A DNA stretch of 43,232 nucleotides from Enterococcus sp. 9E7_DIV0242. GTDB taxonomy: Bacteria > Bacillota > Bacilli > Lactobacillales > Enterococcaceae. The stretch covers positions 4,565,001 through 4,608,232 of the forward strand of contig NZ_CP147247.1 in the NCBI RefSeq assembly GCF_002140975.2, read 5' to 3'. Made by a program: the position numbers and the translations under genes. The notes beneath the pieces were generated by a model that did not search any database, was not told where the DNA came from, and worked only from the letters and a program-made list of their open reading frames with translations. Shown here in pieces: positions 1-8,964 of the stretch; the first letter of the stretch is position 1; each line of letters starts with the position of its first letter.

Positions 1-1
1 G

Positions 2-307
2 CATGCTGATATGGAAGTAATTGAATACTTGGGTGATACATTTGATTTTGGCATTTCTTCACCGCGGAAAGAATTTATGGATGAAAAGATCGATTCAAGA
101 AAACCAGGAGCTGTTCAGCACATTGCTTTTAAAGCTGAAAGCAAAGAAGAGATTGATGAAATATTCCCTAAAGTAAAAGCATTAGATGTAAAGATTCTTC
201 ATGGAAAACCCAAAGAATACAAAGAACGGATTGCGCCTAATTATTATGCGTTGTTTTTTGAAAGTCCGGAAGGTATCCGTTTTGAGCTATTTTATTACCC
301 AGAATAA
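2..307 (+). CDS. VOC-family (glyoxalase/bleomycin-resistance fold) protein, 5' truncated by window edge
   Basis: This is the C-terminal part of a small vicinal-oxygen-chelate (VOC) protein. The frame is open to the window edge, so the start codon lies outside. The last third shows the usual VOC ending: YYALFFESPEGIRFELFYYP, with the metal-ligand-type glutamate in the 'RFELF' strand, preceded by an 'HIAFKAES' strand that carries a histidine. VOC proteins are metal-dependent lyases, dioxygenases or drug-binding proteins, and the substrate cannot be told here. A strong terminator follows about 55 bases after the stop. The family call is fairly sure; the function is not. Confidence 0.75.
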   Translation, partial: HADMEVIEYLGDTFDFGISSPRKEFMDEKIDSRKPGAVQHIAFKAESKEEIDEIFPKVKALDVKILHGKPKEYKERIAPNYYALFFESPEGIRFELFYYPE

Positions 308-362
308 ATGGAAAATTTACTAAGAATGTGAAGTCAATGCAAGAGTAGAAAAATTGTTTTAG

Positions 363-423
363 ATACTCCTTATAAAGTAGACACTAGACAAAATTTAGTG
401 TCCACTATAAGGAGTATTTTTTT
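363..423 (+). terminator. Strong intrinsic terminator after the VOC gene
   Basis: A long inverted repeat has arms of about 22 bases (363-386 and 395-418, starting ATACTCCTTATA and ending TATAAGGAGTAT) with a few mismatches. A run of seven Ts follows at 417-423. It ends the VOC transcript and insulates the ABC operon. Confidence 0.85.
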
Positions 424-633
424 AACGATTCAACGTACATTGCTCGCCCTATTTTTAGACTGATAGATGTTATCGGAATAAATAGTTTCATTCTCTACGG
501 AAGAAGGTGACTCCTCATTTATGACTAACAATTTTGACTGAAGAAAAATGAAGAGTCGTTTGAATTTCATCCTTTTGGTTGATATTGTTTCTATTCTCCT
601 TTGTCTATACTTAAGGCAGAGGAGATGAGAACT
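424..633. other. Intergenic region before the ABC operon, with an imperfect inverted repeat
   Basis: There is no gene here. An imperfect 12-base inverted repeat (GACTCCTCATTT at 509-520, AAATGAAGAGTC at 546-557, one mismatch) could fold in the leader or serve as an operator for the downstream exporter genes. A TTGATA hexamer at 579-584 could be a -35 element, but its spacing to a -10-like TCTATA at 604-609 is 19 bases, so a promoter is only possible. Confidence 0.35.
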
Positions 634-1572
634 ATGACAAACTTAATCGAAGTTAAGCATTTAGAAAAAAGTTATCAAAAAAAGGTGATTCATGATATCA
701 GTTTTTCAATTAAAAAAGGAGAAATTTTGTGTCTTCTTGGCCCGAATGGGGCAGCGAAGAGTACAACAATCAACATTTTGTGTGGAGCATTAAACTATGA
801 TCAGGGAGAAATTTTATATCATGATGAAAAAATAGAGAAAAATCTTTCAAATTACAAAGAACACTTAGGAATCGTACCTCAGGAATTAGCTCTTTATGAA
901 GATCTATCTGCAGAAAATAATATTCAATTCTTTGCTTCTTTATACGGGCTAAAAGGACAACGTTTAAAAGAAGGAGTTGATTTTGCCTTAAAATCAGTAG
1001 GCTTAATAGGACATCGTAAAGAAAAGGTAGCAACTTTTTCTGGAGGCATGAAACGTCGCTTGAATATTGCTTGTGCCATTGCTCATGAACCGGAACTTTT
1101 AATCATGGATGAACCAACTGTCGGTATAGATCCTCAATCGCGTAACCACATTTTAGAAGCTATACAGAAGATGCGGCAACAGGGAATGACTATTTTATAT
1201 ACCACGCATTATATGGAAGAGGTTGAAGAAATCTCTACTCGTATTATCATTATGGATCACGGTAAAATCATCGCAGAAGGGACGAAGGAGAGCCTAAAAG
1301 ATCGAAAGGAAGAAAAGGAAATTACCATTCAACTTGCCGACAGTTCAACGCTATCTCTGAGCGAACTCTATCAAGTTGAAGGAATAACGAAGATTCGATG
1401 CGAGGAGAAAGAATTAGTGATAACTGTAATTAAGGGTGTTGAGAATTTAGATGCTGTGATTACTAAACTTATACAACAAGATCAGAAAATCCAAAATGTG
1501 ATGATCGAAGCAGACAACTTGGAAACAGTATTTCTTGATTTGACTGGTCGTTCTTTGAGAGATGTGAGGTGA
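634..1572 (+). CDS. ABC transporter ATP-binding protein (ABC-2 exporter type)
   Basis: This is the nucleotide-binding subunit of an ABC-2 exporter, made with the two permeases downstream. The start at 634 is chosen because AGAGGAG at 618-624 sits nine bases upstream; the frame stays open further up to a TTG at 601, which lacks a site. In order: Walker A at residues 36-44, signature FSGGMKRRLNIA, Walker B LLIMDEPTVGID, H-loop 'LYTTHYMEEVEE', then a roughly 80-residue C-terminal extension typical of drug and bacteriocin exporters of the NatA/CcmA/DrrA group. Walker A reads GPNGAAKST, so the glycine just before the lysine is an alanine, which is unusual. The substrate is unknown; export of an antimicrobial or peptide is the usual role. 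Confidence 0.9.
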   Translation: MTNLIEVKHLEKSYQKKVIHDISFSIKKGEILCLLGPNGAAKSTTINILCGALNYDQGEILYHDEKIEKNLSNYKEHLGIVPQELALYEDLSAENNIQFFASLYGLKGQRLKEGVDFALKSVGLIGHRKEKVATFSGGMKRRLNIACAIAHEPELLIMDEPTVGIDPQSRNHILEAIQKMRQQGMTILYTTHYMEEVEEISTRIIIMDHGKIIAEGTKESLKDRKEEKEITIQLADSSTLSLSELYQVEGITKIRCEEKELVITVIKGVENLDAVITKLIQQDQKIQNVMIEADNLETVFLDLTGRSLRDVR

Positions 1573-1576
1573 GGAC

Positions 1577-2320
1577 ATGTATCGTTTTATGAGTATACTA
1601 AAAAGAGATACGCTTAATTTGTTTCTCAATCCCATGTGGGTCATTTTATGTATTGCCTTTCCTTTTTTATTCGCTACTATCTTAGGTATACTTACGGAAG
1701 GGCTTTATGGGTCGAGCGTTTCTAGCTATGATTATTATGGTATTACGATGTTAGTATTTAGCTCGCTTTACGCTGGGACCTATTCAGCCAATAGTTTTCT
1801 TGAGGAGCGAATCAAACAACCCAATTTGCGAATCATTTTTTCTCCTATCCCATCTTTGTTTATTCCTATAGCCAAAATAATCGCTACGTTTCTTTTCACT
1901 GGTATTTTCTTTACCTTTTCAGGTGGGTTAGCCTATTTGTTTTTCAATGTGAATTTTGGCGGGGAAATGGTGCTATATGTGTGGGTATTGATTTTAGCAT
2001 TAGATTTTCTCTTTAGCTGTGTGGGTGTGTTAATGTGCTGCCTTTTTAAAAGTGAAGGAGTAGCCAATCAAGTATTGAGCATTCTAACTGCTTTTTTGGG
2101 CTTACTTTCAGGCTTATTCTTTCCGGTAGCAAGCCTAGGTAAAGCAATGGTTACTATCAGTAACTTTTCTCCCGTAACAAAAGTGTTAGATGCTGTTCTT
2201 ATGCTGATTTATGATCAGAATTCCACTCAGTTTTTCCCTATGCTAGTCCTATTATTGACCCTATCGCTAGCAACTATAGTACTGATTGGATTTCTATTTA
2301 ATGGGGAGGACTATGTATGA
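1577..2320 (+). CDS. ABC-2 type transporter permease, first subunit
   Basis: This is a 247-residue integral membrane protein with about six hydrophobic segments and no other domain, matching the short ABC-2 permeases of drug and bacteriocin exporters. The motif 'NSFLEERIKQPNLRIIFSPIP' between the second and third segments resembles the coupling-helix region of such permeases. It begins four bases after the ATPase stop and its stop overlaps the next gene by ATGA, so the three genes are translationally coupled. It should pair with the ATPase and the second permease as a heteromeric exporter. Confidence 0.85.
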   Translation: MYRFMSILKRDTLNLFLNPMWVILCIAFPFLFATILGILTEGLYGSSVSSYDYYGITMLVFSSLYAGTYSANSFLEERIKQPNLRIIFSPIPSLFIPIAKIIATFLFTGIFFTFSGGLAYLFFNVNFGGEMVLYVWVLILALDFLFSCVGVLMCCLFKSEGVANQVLSILTAFLGLLSGLFFPVASLGKAMVTISNFSPVTKVLDAVLMLIYDQNSTQFFPMLVLLLTLSLATIVLIGFLFNGEDYV

Positions 2321-3282
2321 TTGCTTTATTAAAAAATAATGGACGAAGACTTATTCAAAAACGTCAAAGAGTGATAATGATGCTTGTGCTTATGACTGTT
2401 TCTGTAATAGTTGCTGTGTATGTGAGTGGTCAAGAAAAGGCGCCTCTACGTGTTGCTATTGTTGGAGATGTGCAACATGAATTGATTTCCAATCAAAGGG
2501 TAACAGTTTCTCATGTAACGGAAGAGCCATCTATGCTTCAACTGCTCAAAGGAGAGTACGATGCAGCTATAACAAAAGAAAAAAATCATTTAACTGTATC
2601 CTCTATAAAAAATGAAGCGTTTGAAGAAGAAGTAAAACAAGCTCTACTAGACCCTCAAGATGTTTCCTTGTTACAACGTGATTCAAAAACTGGAAGTCGA
2701 ATTATTGGATTTTTGTTAATGTTTTTATTGATGTCAGCAGTTGTAAATATGTATATTTTCAGTGAAGACAAAGAAAAACGAATCATGGAACGGATTGTTG
2801 CTGCGCCTTTATCTTTTTGGAAGTTACTACTTTCGTATAGTCTGGTCACTTTTGGATTACTAGTGTGTCCGGCATTAATAATACTAGCTGCAGTGAACAC
2901 GATCGTTGGTGTTTCGATTGGTTTCTCATTTTTGCAGTACTTGTTTTTACTTTGTTTGATTTCATTATTTGGCACAGCGTATTCTCTGTTTATCGCTGCA
3001 TTCATTTCAAATGGGGATCAAGCAAATATGGTCGGTTCGATGCTAATCATGCTTACAACGATTTTATCAGGAAGCTTCTTTTCTTTTGAAGGAGGGAATC
3101 GTTGGATAGATGGACTAATCAAATGGTTGCCACAAAAAAACTATTTGAAAATCGTTGAAGCAATTGAATCAGGCAGCAACTTGAGAGGAGTCTCTTTTGA
3201 ATTGTTTTATCTTTTGGCGTTCACGGTGCTGTTTTTCTTTTTGGCTGTAGTAAAAACGAGAAAAGAGTATATCCGTAAGTAA
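2317..3282 (+). CDS. ABC-2 type transporter permease, second subunit
   Basis: This is a 321-residue membrane protein of the ABC-2 family with the longer topology. It has one N-terminal membrane segment (about residues 18-36), a soluble extracellular loop of about 90 residues, then five C-terminal segments starting near residue 130. The motif 'EDKEKRIMERIVAAPLSFWKLLLS' is the usual coupling region after the second membrane helix. The start codon overlaps the stop of the first permease (ATGA). The two different permeases suggest a heterodimer. Substrate not identifiable. Confidence 0.85.
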   Translation: MIALLKNNGRRLIQKRQRVIMMLVLMTVSVIVAVYVSGQEKAPLRVAIVGDVQHELISNQRVTVSHVTEEPSMLQLLKGEYDAAITKEKNHLTVSSIKNEAFEEEVKQALLDPQDVSLLQRDSKTGSRIIGFLLMFLLMSAVVNMYIFSEDKEKRIMERIVAAPLSFWKLLLSYSLVTFGLLVCPALIILAAVNTIVGVSIGFSFLQYLFLLCLISLFGTAYSLFIAAFISNGDQANMVGSMLIMLTTILSGSFFSFEGGNRWIDGLIKWLPQKNYLKIVEAIESGSNLRGVSFELFYLLAFTVLFFFLAVVKTRKEYIRK

Positions 3283-3328
3283 TTAACCTGATATACTAGA
3301 GAAAGAAACTCTTAAGGGGGAGCAAAAT

Positions 3329-5914
3329 GTGGAAAAGAACATTGCTAGTATAAGACTTCGCTTACCAGAAATTCGAAGAGATGTTATAGAGAGAAAAGAC
3401 TTATTACAAAAAATAGAATACGGCAGCTCAAAGAAAATCATGGTTTTAGAAGCAGGTGCTGGTAAGGGAAAAACGACAGCAATTTGTACTTTTTTAGCAA
3501 AAAAATCTCCCGAAAAAGTAAAATGGATTAGCTTAGCTTCAGACTGCAATAGTTTATCTGCTTTCTGGAGCTATTTAATCGAAGCTTTTCAAGACAAATT
3601 AGGTAGTATAAAACAAGAGTTTTTGGCTTTTTTTCAAACTACTTGTAATAGAGAAACGATAGAGAGTCTGATCACTTATTTTGTAAATAGTTTAATTGAA
3701 GAGACAAATGAAGAGCTTTTTTTGATTTTGGATGATATCCATTTAGTAGAAGACCCTGTTGTTATCCATTCCTTAGAACAGTTTTTAAAGCAATTACCTA
3801 GTTTTATCCACGTTGTTTTATTGACTAGGTATACATTACCTCTGTATTTAAGTCAATTTGAGATGGACAATGAGTTAGCCTATATCGATGAATCCTCATT
3901 TGTTTTATCTGATGAAGAAGCGAAAACATTCATTCAACGCACGACAGGTGAACAATTAGCTTCAACAGAGATGGAAGAAATGCTAGAGATTGCTAAGGGG
4001 TGGATAGGTGGGTTACAAATGTTGACGGCGGCAAAGCTGAGGAATAATTTATCTGCGGTAAAGCTCATGCAACAGGAGAATCAATTGTTATCGGACTATT
4101 TGACACAGGAAATCTTTCAACAGCTTACAGAAGAAGAGCGGTCATTCTTAATTGAAACATCGTATTTTCCTTATGCGACAGAAAACTTGACGAGGGCATT
4201 GGAGATAACGGTTGATTTTAGGTCAATATTACCAAGACTAGTCCAAAAGAATCTATTGATCACCTGTATGGATAATCAGCAACAGGTGTACCAATACCAT
4301 CCGATTTTTAAAGAATATTTAGTGAGACGTTTTCAGCAATTATCCATTGAAAAGCAAGTAAATTTAAAGCGAAAAGCAGCAAACTTTTATATTGAGGAAG
4401 AGGATCTGTCTCAGGGTTTTTCCTTGTTGTTAGAGTTGGAGGATTATGAGCAGTTGATGAACTTACTTTTGCAGCATCAAGAATCACTTCGAACGCTCTA
4501 TTTCATTGAAAAAATACCCATAGAAATAGCTATAAGTAATATAGATTTTTCTTACCAAAAACTCTTTTATCATTACTCAAATTTGGACTATAAAAGTTGT
4601 TTACTTCTTCTTGATGAATTAGGTGAAAAATATCCACGATCTGAAGAAGTTCAAGCTCTCGAGGGGGTTCGCCTGCTTTTCGATGATACCTTTTCACCAT
4701 TTCATCAAAAGATCACTCATTTAGAAGAAATTCAAAAGTTGAAATTGAATGATTCTTCTAAAGCATTTATTTTATTGAAAAATGCTCTTTTTTATTTTTA
4801 TCAAGATGATTTTCATGCAGCTGCTGAGTTTGCCTTGGCTGCTTTGAAACTGAATAAAAATTGGAATAATCCGTTTCTGCAATTTTTTGGACGAACACTA
4901 CTTGCTCAGAATTTTGAGGAACTTGGGGAATTAAACAAGAGCATTCAAATGATGGAAGAAGCAAATCATACATTGGAGTCGCTTAAGATAAGCTCTGAAA
5001 TGAGGCAAGGCTACCTGTTGACCTTTTATATGACGATTACAGGTGTTTATCTAAAACAATTCAAATTACTAGAAGCAAAACAAATGTTAACAGCAATCAA
5101 AGACAACAATCAGCATCTCAATAATCCTTCTTATTATTATAATTATGCTGAATACTTGTATTTATCAGATGAAATTGAGTTAGCCTATGCTGCCGTGAAA
5201 CAGTTAGAACAGAACTCATCTTCAAGTTCAATTGGACCATTGACCAAAGCTGGTATTTTGAGATATAGCTTAAAGTATCAGCAATTGACTGAGGTAGAAA
5301 AAGATAATTTTCTTGTTCAATTTCATCAGTATCCTGACTACCAAAATCTCAGCAATCGATTGTTTTATGCCATGATTTTATTAGATAAAAAGAATTACGA
5401 GGAGACGCTTTCTATGGTGGACGAAATTTTGGCAGAAAGTAGAGAACACAAAATATATTTTAAAATAATTGATGCTAGTTTACTAAAAATCAAACTTTTT
5501 TGCCATTGGGGGAATGGCAACCCACGTACTTTAAAAAATCTGTATCACGAAAGTCTCTATTATGCAGCAACAAATGAAGTATTGGGTATTTTCTATTATT
5601 ATAAAGAAGAGCTTTCTCAACTCTTTGAGAAATATTCAGAGATTATAACTGCTGATTTGGGAGCAAAAGAACAAAAATTTCATAAGCAGGTTTTAAAGAT
5701 ATGCTTAAAGAATAGTAATAGTGAACTTTTAACTGAGCGAGAATTAGATGTGCTTAGAGAAATCGCTAATGGCAGAAGCAACAAAGAAATCGGGGAAACA
5801 CTTTTCATTTCATTAGCAACGGTAAAGACACATGTGTTGAATATCTATCGGAAGTTAGAAGTAAATTCACGAATTTTAGCAGTTGAAAAAGCGCGAGAAC
5901 TCACAATTTTATAA
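3329..5914 (+). CDS. MalT-like LuxR-family transcriptional regulator (STAND ATPase)
   Basis: This large single-chain regulator has the MalT layout. An N-terminal STAND-type ATPase domain carries Walker A at residues 42-49 (AGAGKGKT) and Walker B around D135-D136 (FLILDDIH). A long helical, TPR-like middle follows, and a LuxR helix-turn-helix ends the protein (residues 800-861, 'LTERELDVLREIANGRSNKEIGETL'). The start is GTG at 3329 with AAGGGGG at 3314-3320; an overlapping ATG at 3327 is in another frame. It lies 46 bases after the exporter permease on the same strand, so it probably senses a ligand and controls that exporter. Proteins of this type switch on when ligand and ATP are bound; the ligand is unknown. 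Confidence 0.88.
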   Translation: MEKNIASIRLRLPEIRRDVIERKDLLQKIEYGSSKKIMVLEAGAGKGKTTAICTFLAKKSPEKVKWISLASDCNSLSAFWSYLIEAFQDKLGSIKQEFLAFFQTTCNRETIESLITYFVNSLIEETNEELFLILDDIHLVEDPVVIHSLEQFLKQLPSFIHVVLLTRYTLPLYLSQFEMDNELAYIDESSFVLSDEEAKTFIQRTTGEQLASTEMEEMLEIAKGWIGGLQMLTAAKLRNNLSAVKLMQQENQLLSDYLTQEIFQQLTEEERSFLIETSYFPYATENLTRALEITVDFRSILPRLVQKNLLITCMDNQQQVYQYHPIFKEYLVRRFQQLSIEKQVNLKRKAANFYIEEEDLSQGFSLLLELEDYEQLMNLLLQHQESLRTLYFIEKIPIEIAISNIDFSYQKLFYHYSNLDYKSCLLLLDELGEKYPRSEEVQALEGVRLLFDDTFSPFHQKITHLEEIQKLKLNDSSKAFILLKNALFYFYQDDFHAAAEFALAALKLNKNWNNPFLQFFGRTLLAQNFEELGELNKSIQMMEEANHTLESLKISSEMRQGYLLTFYMTITGVYLKQFKLLEAKQMLTAIKDNNQHLNNPSYYYNYAEYLYLSDEIELAYAAVKQLEQNSSSSSIGPLTKAGILRYSLKYQQLTEVEKDNFLVQFHQYPDYQNLSNRLFYAMILLDKKNYEETLSMVDEILAESREHKIYFKIIDASLLKIKLFCHWGNGNPRTLKNLYHESLYYAATNEVLGIFYYYKEELSQLFEKYSEIITADLGAKEQKFHKQVLKICLKNSNSELLTERELDVLREIANGRSNKEIGETLFISLATVKTHVLNIYRKLEVNSRILAVEKARELTIL

Positions 5915-5991
5915 GTAGCTCTATTCAGATTATTTGGATAAAGGGCTTCAAATTAGAGTGGAGCAAGAATAGACCAAAGGAGGAACAAACA

Positions 5992-6195
5992 ATGAGCAAG
6001 TATGGAGATTTATGGAAAGCATTAGAAGCTGATGGAAGAAAAAATTTATATTTAAGTTTTCAAGAGATAGAAGCTATTTTAAGGTTCCCAATCGATCATT
6101 CTTTCCTGACGTATAAAAAAGAAGCGAAGAATTATGGCTATGAAGTTGGTAAAATTTCAATGAAAGAGAGAAGGATAAACTTTAAAAAAATATAA
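5992..6195 (+). CDS. Small DUF7662-like protein
   Basis: This 67-residue cytoplasmic protein has a near-perfect ribosome-binding site (AAAGGAGGAAC) just before ATG. The pattern 'LSFQEIEAILRFPIDHSFLTYKKEAKNYGYEVGKISMKERRINF' recalls small DUF7662-type proteins, in which a helical region is followed by a GxxVxKI strand pair; I recognise the family by pattern only. It is separate from the MalT-like gene by 77 bases and could share its transcript. Function unknown. Confidence 0.7.
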   Translation: MSKYGDLWKALEADGRKNLYLSFQEIEAILRFPIDHSFLTYKKEAKNYGYEVGKISMKERRINFKKI

Positions 6196-6507
6196 GCCAA
6201 TTTATTCTCAAATAAGGATCAAGGGAATCTCTTAAAAGAGAAATAGGCAATAAGTGAAGAACATTATCAACTAATTATAAATAGAATCTTTACCCGGGGA
6301 TGAATAGCAGGCACCTATGACACATAGTATGCTTATTAGTAGGAATTAATGCTGTTTTTCGAGAAAATAATATTCTTGAATACCTGATACATACCAATAG
6401 AATAGGCAATAACTACTCTGAAAATCAAGTAATCTATCCTCCACAGGAATACTCGATGAATTCTTGTAGGGAATAGATTGTGATAAAGATGGTTCAGTAA
6501 TTAACGT
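6196..6507. other. Intergenic region, possible decayed coding remnant
   Basis: No intact gene is visible. One plus-strand frame from about 6351 to 6474 stays open for roughly 40 codons (peptide fragment 'AVFRENNILEYLIHTNRIG') without a start codon or ribosome-binding site. This could be the leftover of a lost gene or chance. No terminator or RNA structure stands out. Confidence 0.25.
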
Positions 6508-7356
6508 TTATGAGAATGTGTGAGTGCAACAGGAGAATGTAATTTCGCAATAATTATCGGAGCATTTATCTAAATTCACCGACTCAATAAAATGTCCATC
6601 CCAATAGATGCCATTATCTGTAAACCAATTACCAATAACCTGTGACATCAAAATTCTAATACGAGTTACACCTGAATCATTCAAAGGATGTAAACCAATG
6701 TATTCAAAGTTGGCCCACTGACCACTTGCAAACTGCCAATCAACAAGAGTGCAGTTATTCGCTTTCTTCTGTACAAGATAGTGCTGGCTAAATTCCCCCG
6801 GCGATAAATTTCTACATGCAGCTGTGTATGTTGTAGATGTACAACCCTCAATGCCTTCCAGTAAACTTTTGCCAAATAATAAATTTTCAAGGGTATGGTA
6901 GCATTTTAACTCACCAGATAGGGTAAACGCCGGACGAACCAACAGTTTTGCTTCGCCAACCATTCCGTCTGCTGAAACAGTAAAACGCTCTAAGGTTGGA
7001 ACTTCAACAATCTCTATGCTGACACCATGTTTACGAAAGCGTGCGGGAGTAATGCCATAGCAATCCTTGAAAGCACGAATATAAGACTGTTCATATTGAA
7101 AGCCGCAATCTAATGCTACTGAAAGGATACTCTCCCCTGCCAACAACTGAGGCAGATTGCTCGCTAATCTGCGTGCGCGAATATAGGCTTTAGGTGTCAT
7201 ACCTATAAAGCGGTCAAATAAGCGAATCAACTGAAAAACGCTTAAATTGGTAGTTAAGGATAACTGTTCGAGCGAAATAGGATTTTGTAGGTTTTCTTCT
7301 ATATATTCAAATGTCTTATTGATTTGGCTGACTATGGACAATGAAATACCCCGCAA
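6508..7356 (-). CDS. AraC-family transcriptional regulator with C-terminal effector-binding-like domain
   Basis: The N-terminal 105 residues form a double AraC helix-turn-helix ('ISLEQLSLTTNLSVFQLIRLFDRFIGMTPKAYIRARRL' and 'SILSVALDCGFQYEQSYIRAFKDCYGITPARFRKH'). The remaining 175 residues resemble the small-molecule-binding domain often fused to this type of AraC protein. The start is uncertain: TTG at 7356 or TTG at 7341; neither has a strong ribosome-binding site. It is divergent from the 361-residue gene at 7445, with a shared promoter region of about 90 bases, so it probably controls that gene and the run that follows. The C-terminus is rich in cysteine (CSDNYCEITFSCC), which is odd and might bind a metal or thiol-reactive ligand. 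Confidence 0.85.
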   Translation of the reverse strand: MRGISLSIVSQINKTFEYIEENLQNPISLEQLSLTTNLSVFQLIRLFDRFIGMTPKAYIRARRLASNLPQLLAGESILSVALDCGFQYEQSYIRAFKDCYGITPARFRKHGVSIEIVEVPTLERFTVSADGMVGEAKLLVRPAFTLSGELKCYHTLENLLFGKSLLEGIEGCTSTTYTAACRNLSPGEFSQHYLVQKKANNCTLVDWQFASGQWANFEYIGLHPLNDSGVTRIRILMSQVIGNWFTDNGIYWDGHFIESVNLDKCSDNYCEITFSCCTHTFS

Positions 7357-7371
7357 TCTGGATTCATTTTT

Positions 7372-7401
7372 TTGTTTTTATTTCTGTTAAAATTGTATCA
7401 T
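7372..7401 (+). promoter_or_regulatory. Possible promoter for the 361-residue gene
   Basis: TTGTTT at 7372-7377 and TATCAT at 7396-7401 are separated by 18 bases and lie in a T-rich stretch between two divergent genes. The match is fair rather than strong. If used, it fires about 35 bases upstream of the translation start and would sit where the divergent AraC protein could act. Confidence 0.4.
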
Positions 7402-7444
7402 ATTTTTAAGAAAGATAGATAAGTCTTGGTGGAAAGGTCGAGGA

Positions 7445-8530
7445 ATGATGATGAGTTATCCTGTAAATAATAGTATCTTTTTTAATGGCTCAGTAGACCG
7501 TTCGCAGGCTCCGCTTGTTCCTCATAGAAATGCTTTTCCAGCAGCTATGATGTCACTAGGCGTATTAATGGGATTAACACATGATACGAGTTTGATCGAT
7601 GCTCATGGAAGAATGTGGCGAATGGATCACGATCACAACCTGCATATGGGGATTTCCGGTGAGGCATTTCGATTTATGTTTGACACGGCAGAGTACTTCA
7701 GCTTCTCTATGTCAGACGGTGCAATGCCAGTGAGAGATTGTTTTTCAGCGATTGGGTTATCTTGTGAATTATATGCCACAAAAACTGTTAATGGGATCGA
7801 TGGTGTATATACGGACGATACTGAGATAAAGAAACTTATTTTGAAGAACCTGTGTGCTGGCTTTCCTGTGTTGCTTGTGGGAGATAGGAGAATGGATAGG
7901 GTAATTTTGGCTATAGGTTATGAAGAAGCTGGAGAGACATTGATTGGATGGACGTTTTCAACTGGAAATGATATTCCCAATAAATGTTTTTCACCCCAAG
8001 ATTGTCAGTATATTACAAAATGGTATCAAGATATTGGCGCTGCTGTACTTGTTAAAGGGAAATCTACACGTCCTTCAAATGAACAGTTAGTCACTATTTG
8101 TCGACGGGCTCTTGAGCGAAATGAACGATTTTTACGCGGGGCCCGTAATGCATCTTACGGTTTAGATATCAATTACTATGATAACTGGATTGAAGTTTTA
8201 AAAGATGATAGCTTTTGGGCGCCAACTATAAATGGTTTTCCTTATATATATCCTGAAATTTTTGATTTGGCCGAACGCCGTATGTATGGTGCTGAATTCC
8301 TAAAAAGGGTTGGCTATATGCTTGATACGGATAAACTTCTACCGGCTGTAGATGCAGGTAATGAAATTCACAGCTTAATGTGGTCTGTTCATTCAATTAT
8401 CAATGAAACTGAAAAGGGAAACAACGCGTTGTATGATCGGTTAGTGCGAAAAAAAATAGGTGAAACGCTTCATAAATGTCGTGCATTGGACAAGATAATA
8501 GCCGATTGTATAGTTGAGGTATTGAAATGA
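7445..8530 (+). CDS. Hypothetical protein, possible papain-like (C39/BtrH-like) fold
   Basis: I do not recognise this 361-residue cytoplasmic protein with certainty. Three tandem ATG codons (7445, 7448, 7451) follow GGAAAGG and GAGG; the third has the best spacing. In the middle, 'KNLCAGFPVLLVGDRRMDRVILAIGYEEAGETLIGWTFSTGN' resembles the strand pair of C39-like or BtrH-type papain folds, in which a 'GxPV' strand precedes a 'v.GYd..g' strand. A cysteine at 'VRDCFSAIG' and histidines in 'MDHDHNLHMG' could be functional. The C-terminal third is helical and charged. It heads a same-strand run with the DUF3788 gene and is divergent from an AraC regulator. Confidence 0.6.
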   Translation: MMMSYPVNNSIFFNGSVDRSQAPLVPHRNAFPAAMMSLGVLMGLTHDTSLIDAHGRMWRMDHDHNLHMGISGEAFRFMFDTAEYFSFSMSDGAMPVRDCFSAIGLSCELYATKTVNGIDGVYTDDTEIKKLILKNLCAGFPVLLVGDRRMDRVILAIGYEEAGETLIGWTFSTGNDIPNKCFSPQDCQYITKWYQDIGAAVLVKGKSTRPSNEQLVTICRRALERNERFLRGARNASYGLDINYYDNWIEVLKDDSFWAPTINGFPYIYPEIFDLAERRMYGAEFLKRVGYMLDTDKLLPAVDAGNEIHSLMWSVHSIINETEKGNNALYDRLVRKKIGETLHKCRALDKIIADCIVEVLK

Positions 8531-8577
8531 TACGATTCAACTGACTACAAATAATATCTTTAAGGAGAGTATAGCTT

Positions 8578-8964
8578 ATGTATGAAAGATTATTGGAAAA
8601 AGCACTTTCTCCAACATTTACTGACTTACTTAAGTATAGCGGAGCTTGTAGTGATTTATGGCTAGTATTGGATGATTATTTACAAAAGGAGTTCTCAGCA
8701 GAACGGCAAATACGTTTTCCATATGGAAACAATTATGGCTGGAGTACAAAGTATAGTTTGAAGAATAGGCATATTTGTGATGTATTTGCAGAGAATGGTG
8801 CATTTGCTGTACATTTTCGTGTGAGTAACGATTGTCTGAATACTATTTATACCGATCTTTCAGATTATGCTAAGGAAATATGTGATGCAAAGTATCCTTG
8901 TGGTGAAGGCGGCTGGTTGACCTACAGGGTATTGTCGCAAGAGCATCTTGTTAAACGCAACTGA
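8578..8964 (+). CDS. DUF3788-family protein, C-terminus cut by the IS insertion
   Basis: The 128-residue product has the DUF3788 pattern: 'LWLVLDDYLQKEF', 'YGNNYGWSTKYSLKNRHICDVF' and 'GGWLTYRV', followed by the start of the last helix. Family members usually run on for a further 10-20 residues in a charged helix, and that part is missing here. The stop codon (8962-8964) is formed by the first bases of the inserted element. The ribosome-binding site AAGGAGAG lies just upstream of 8578. It follows the 361-residue gene by 47 bases. The molecular role of DUF3788 proteins is unknown. Whether the shortened protein still folds cannot be told. Confidence 0.75.
   Translation: MYERLLEKALSPTFTDLLKYSGACSDLWLVLDDYLQKEFSAERQIRFPYGNNYGWSTKYSLKNRHICDVFAENGAFAVHFRVSNDCLNTIYTDLSDYAKEICDAKYPCGEGGWLTYRVLSQEHLVKRN

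Noticed and set aside
601..633. TTG start for the ABC ATPase at 601
   Set aside because: No ribosome-binding site upstream; the ATG at 634 has AGAGGAG at nine bases and begins the conserved part of the protein.
770..1033. Minus-strand open frame inside the ABC ATPase gene
   Set aside because: It overlaps a gene with clear Walker and signature motifs, has no ribosome-binding site and no recognisable family; it is a shadow.
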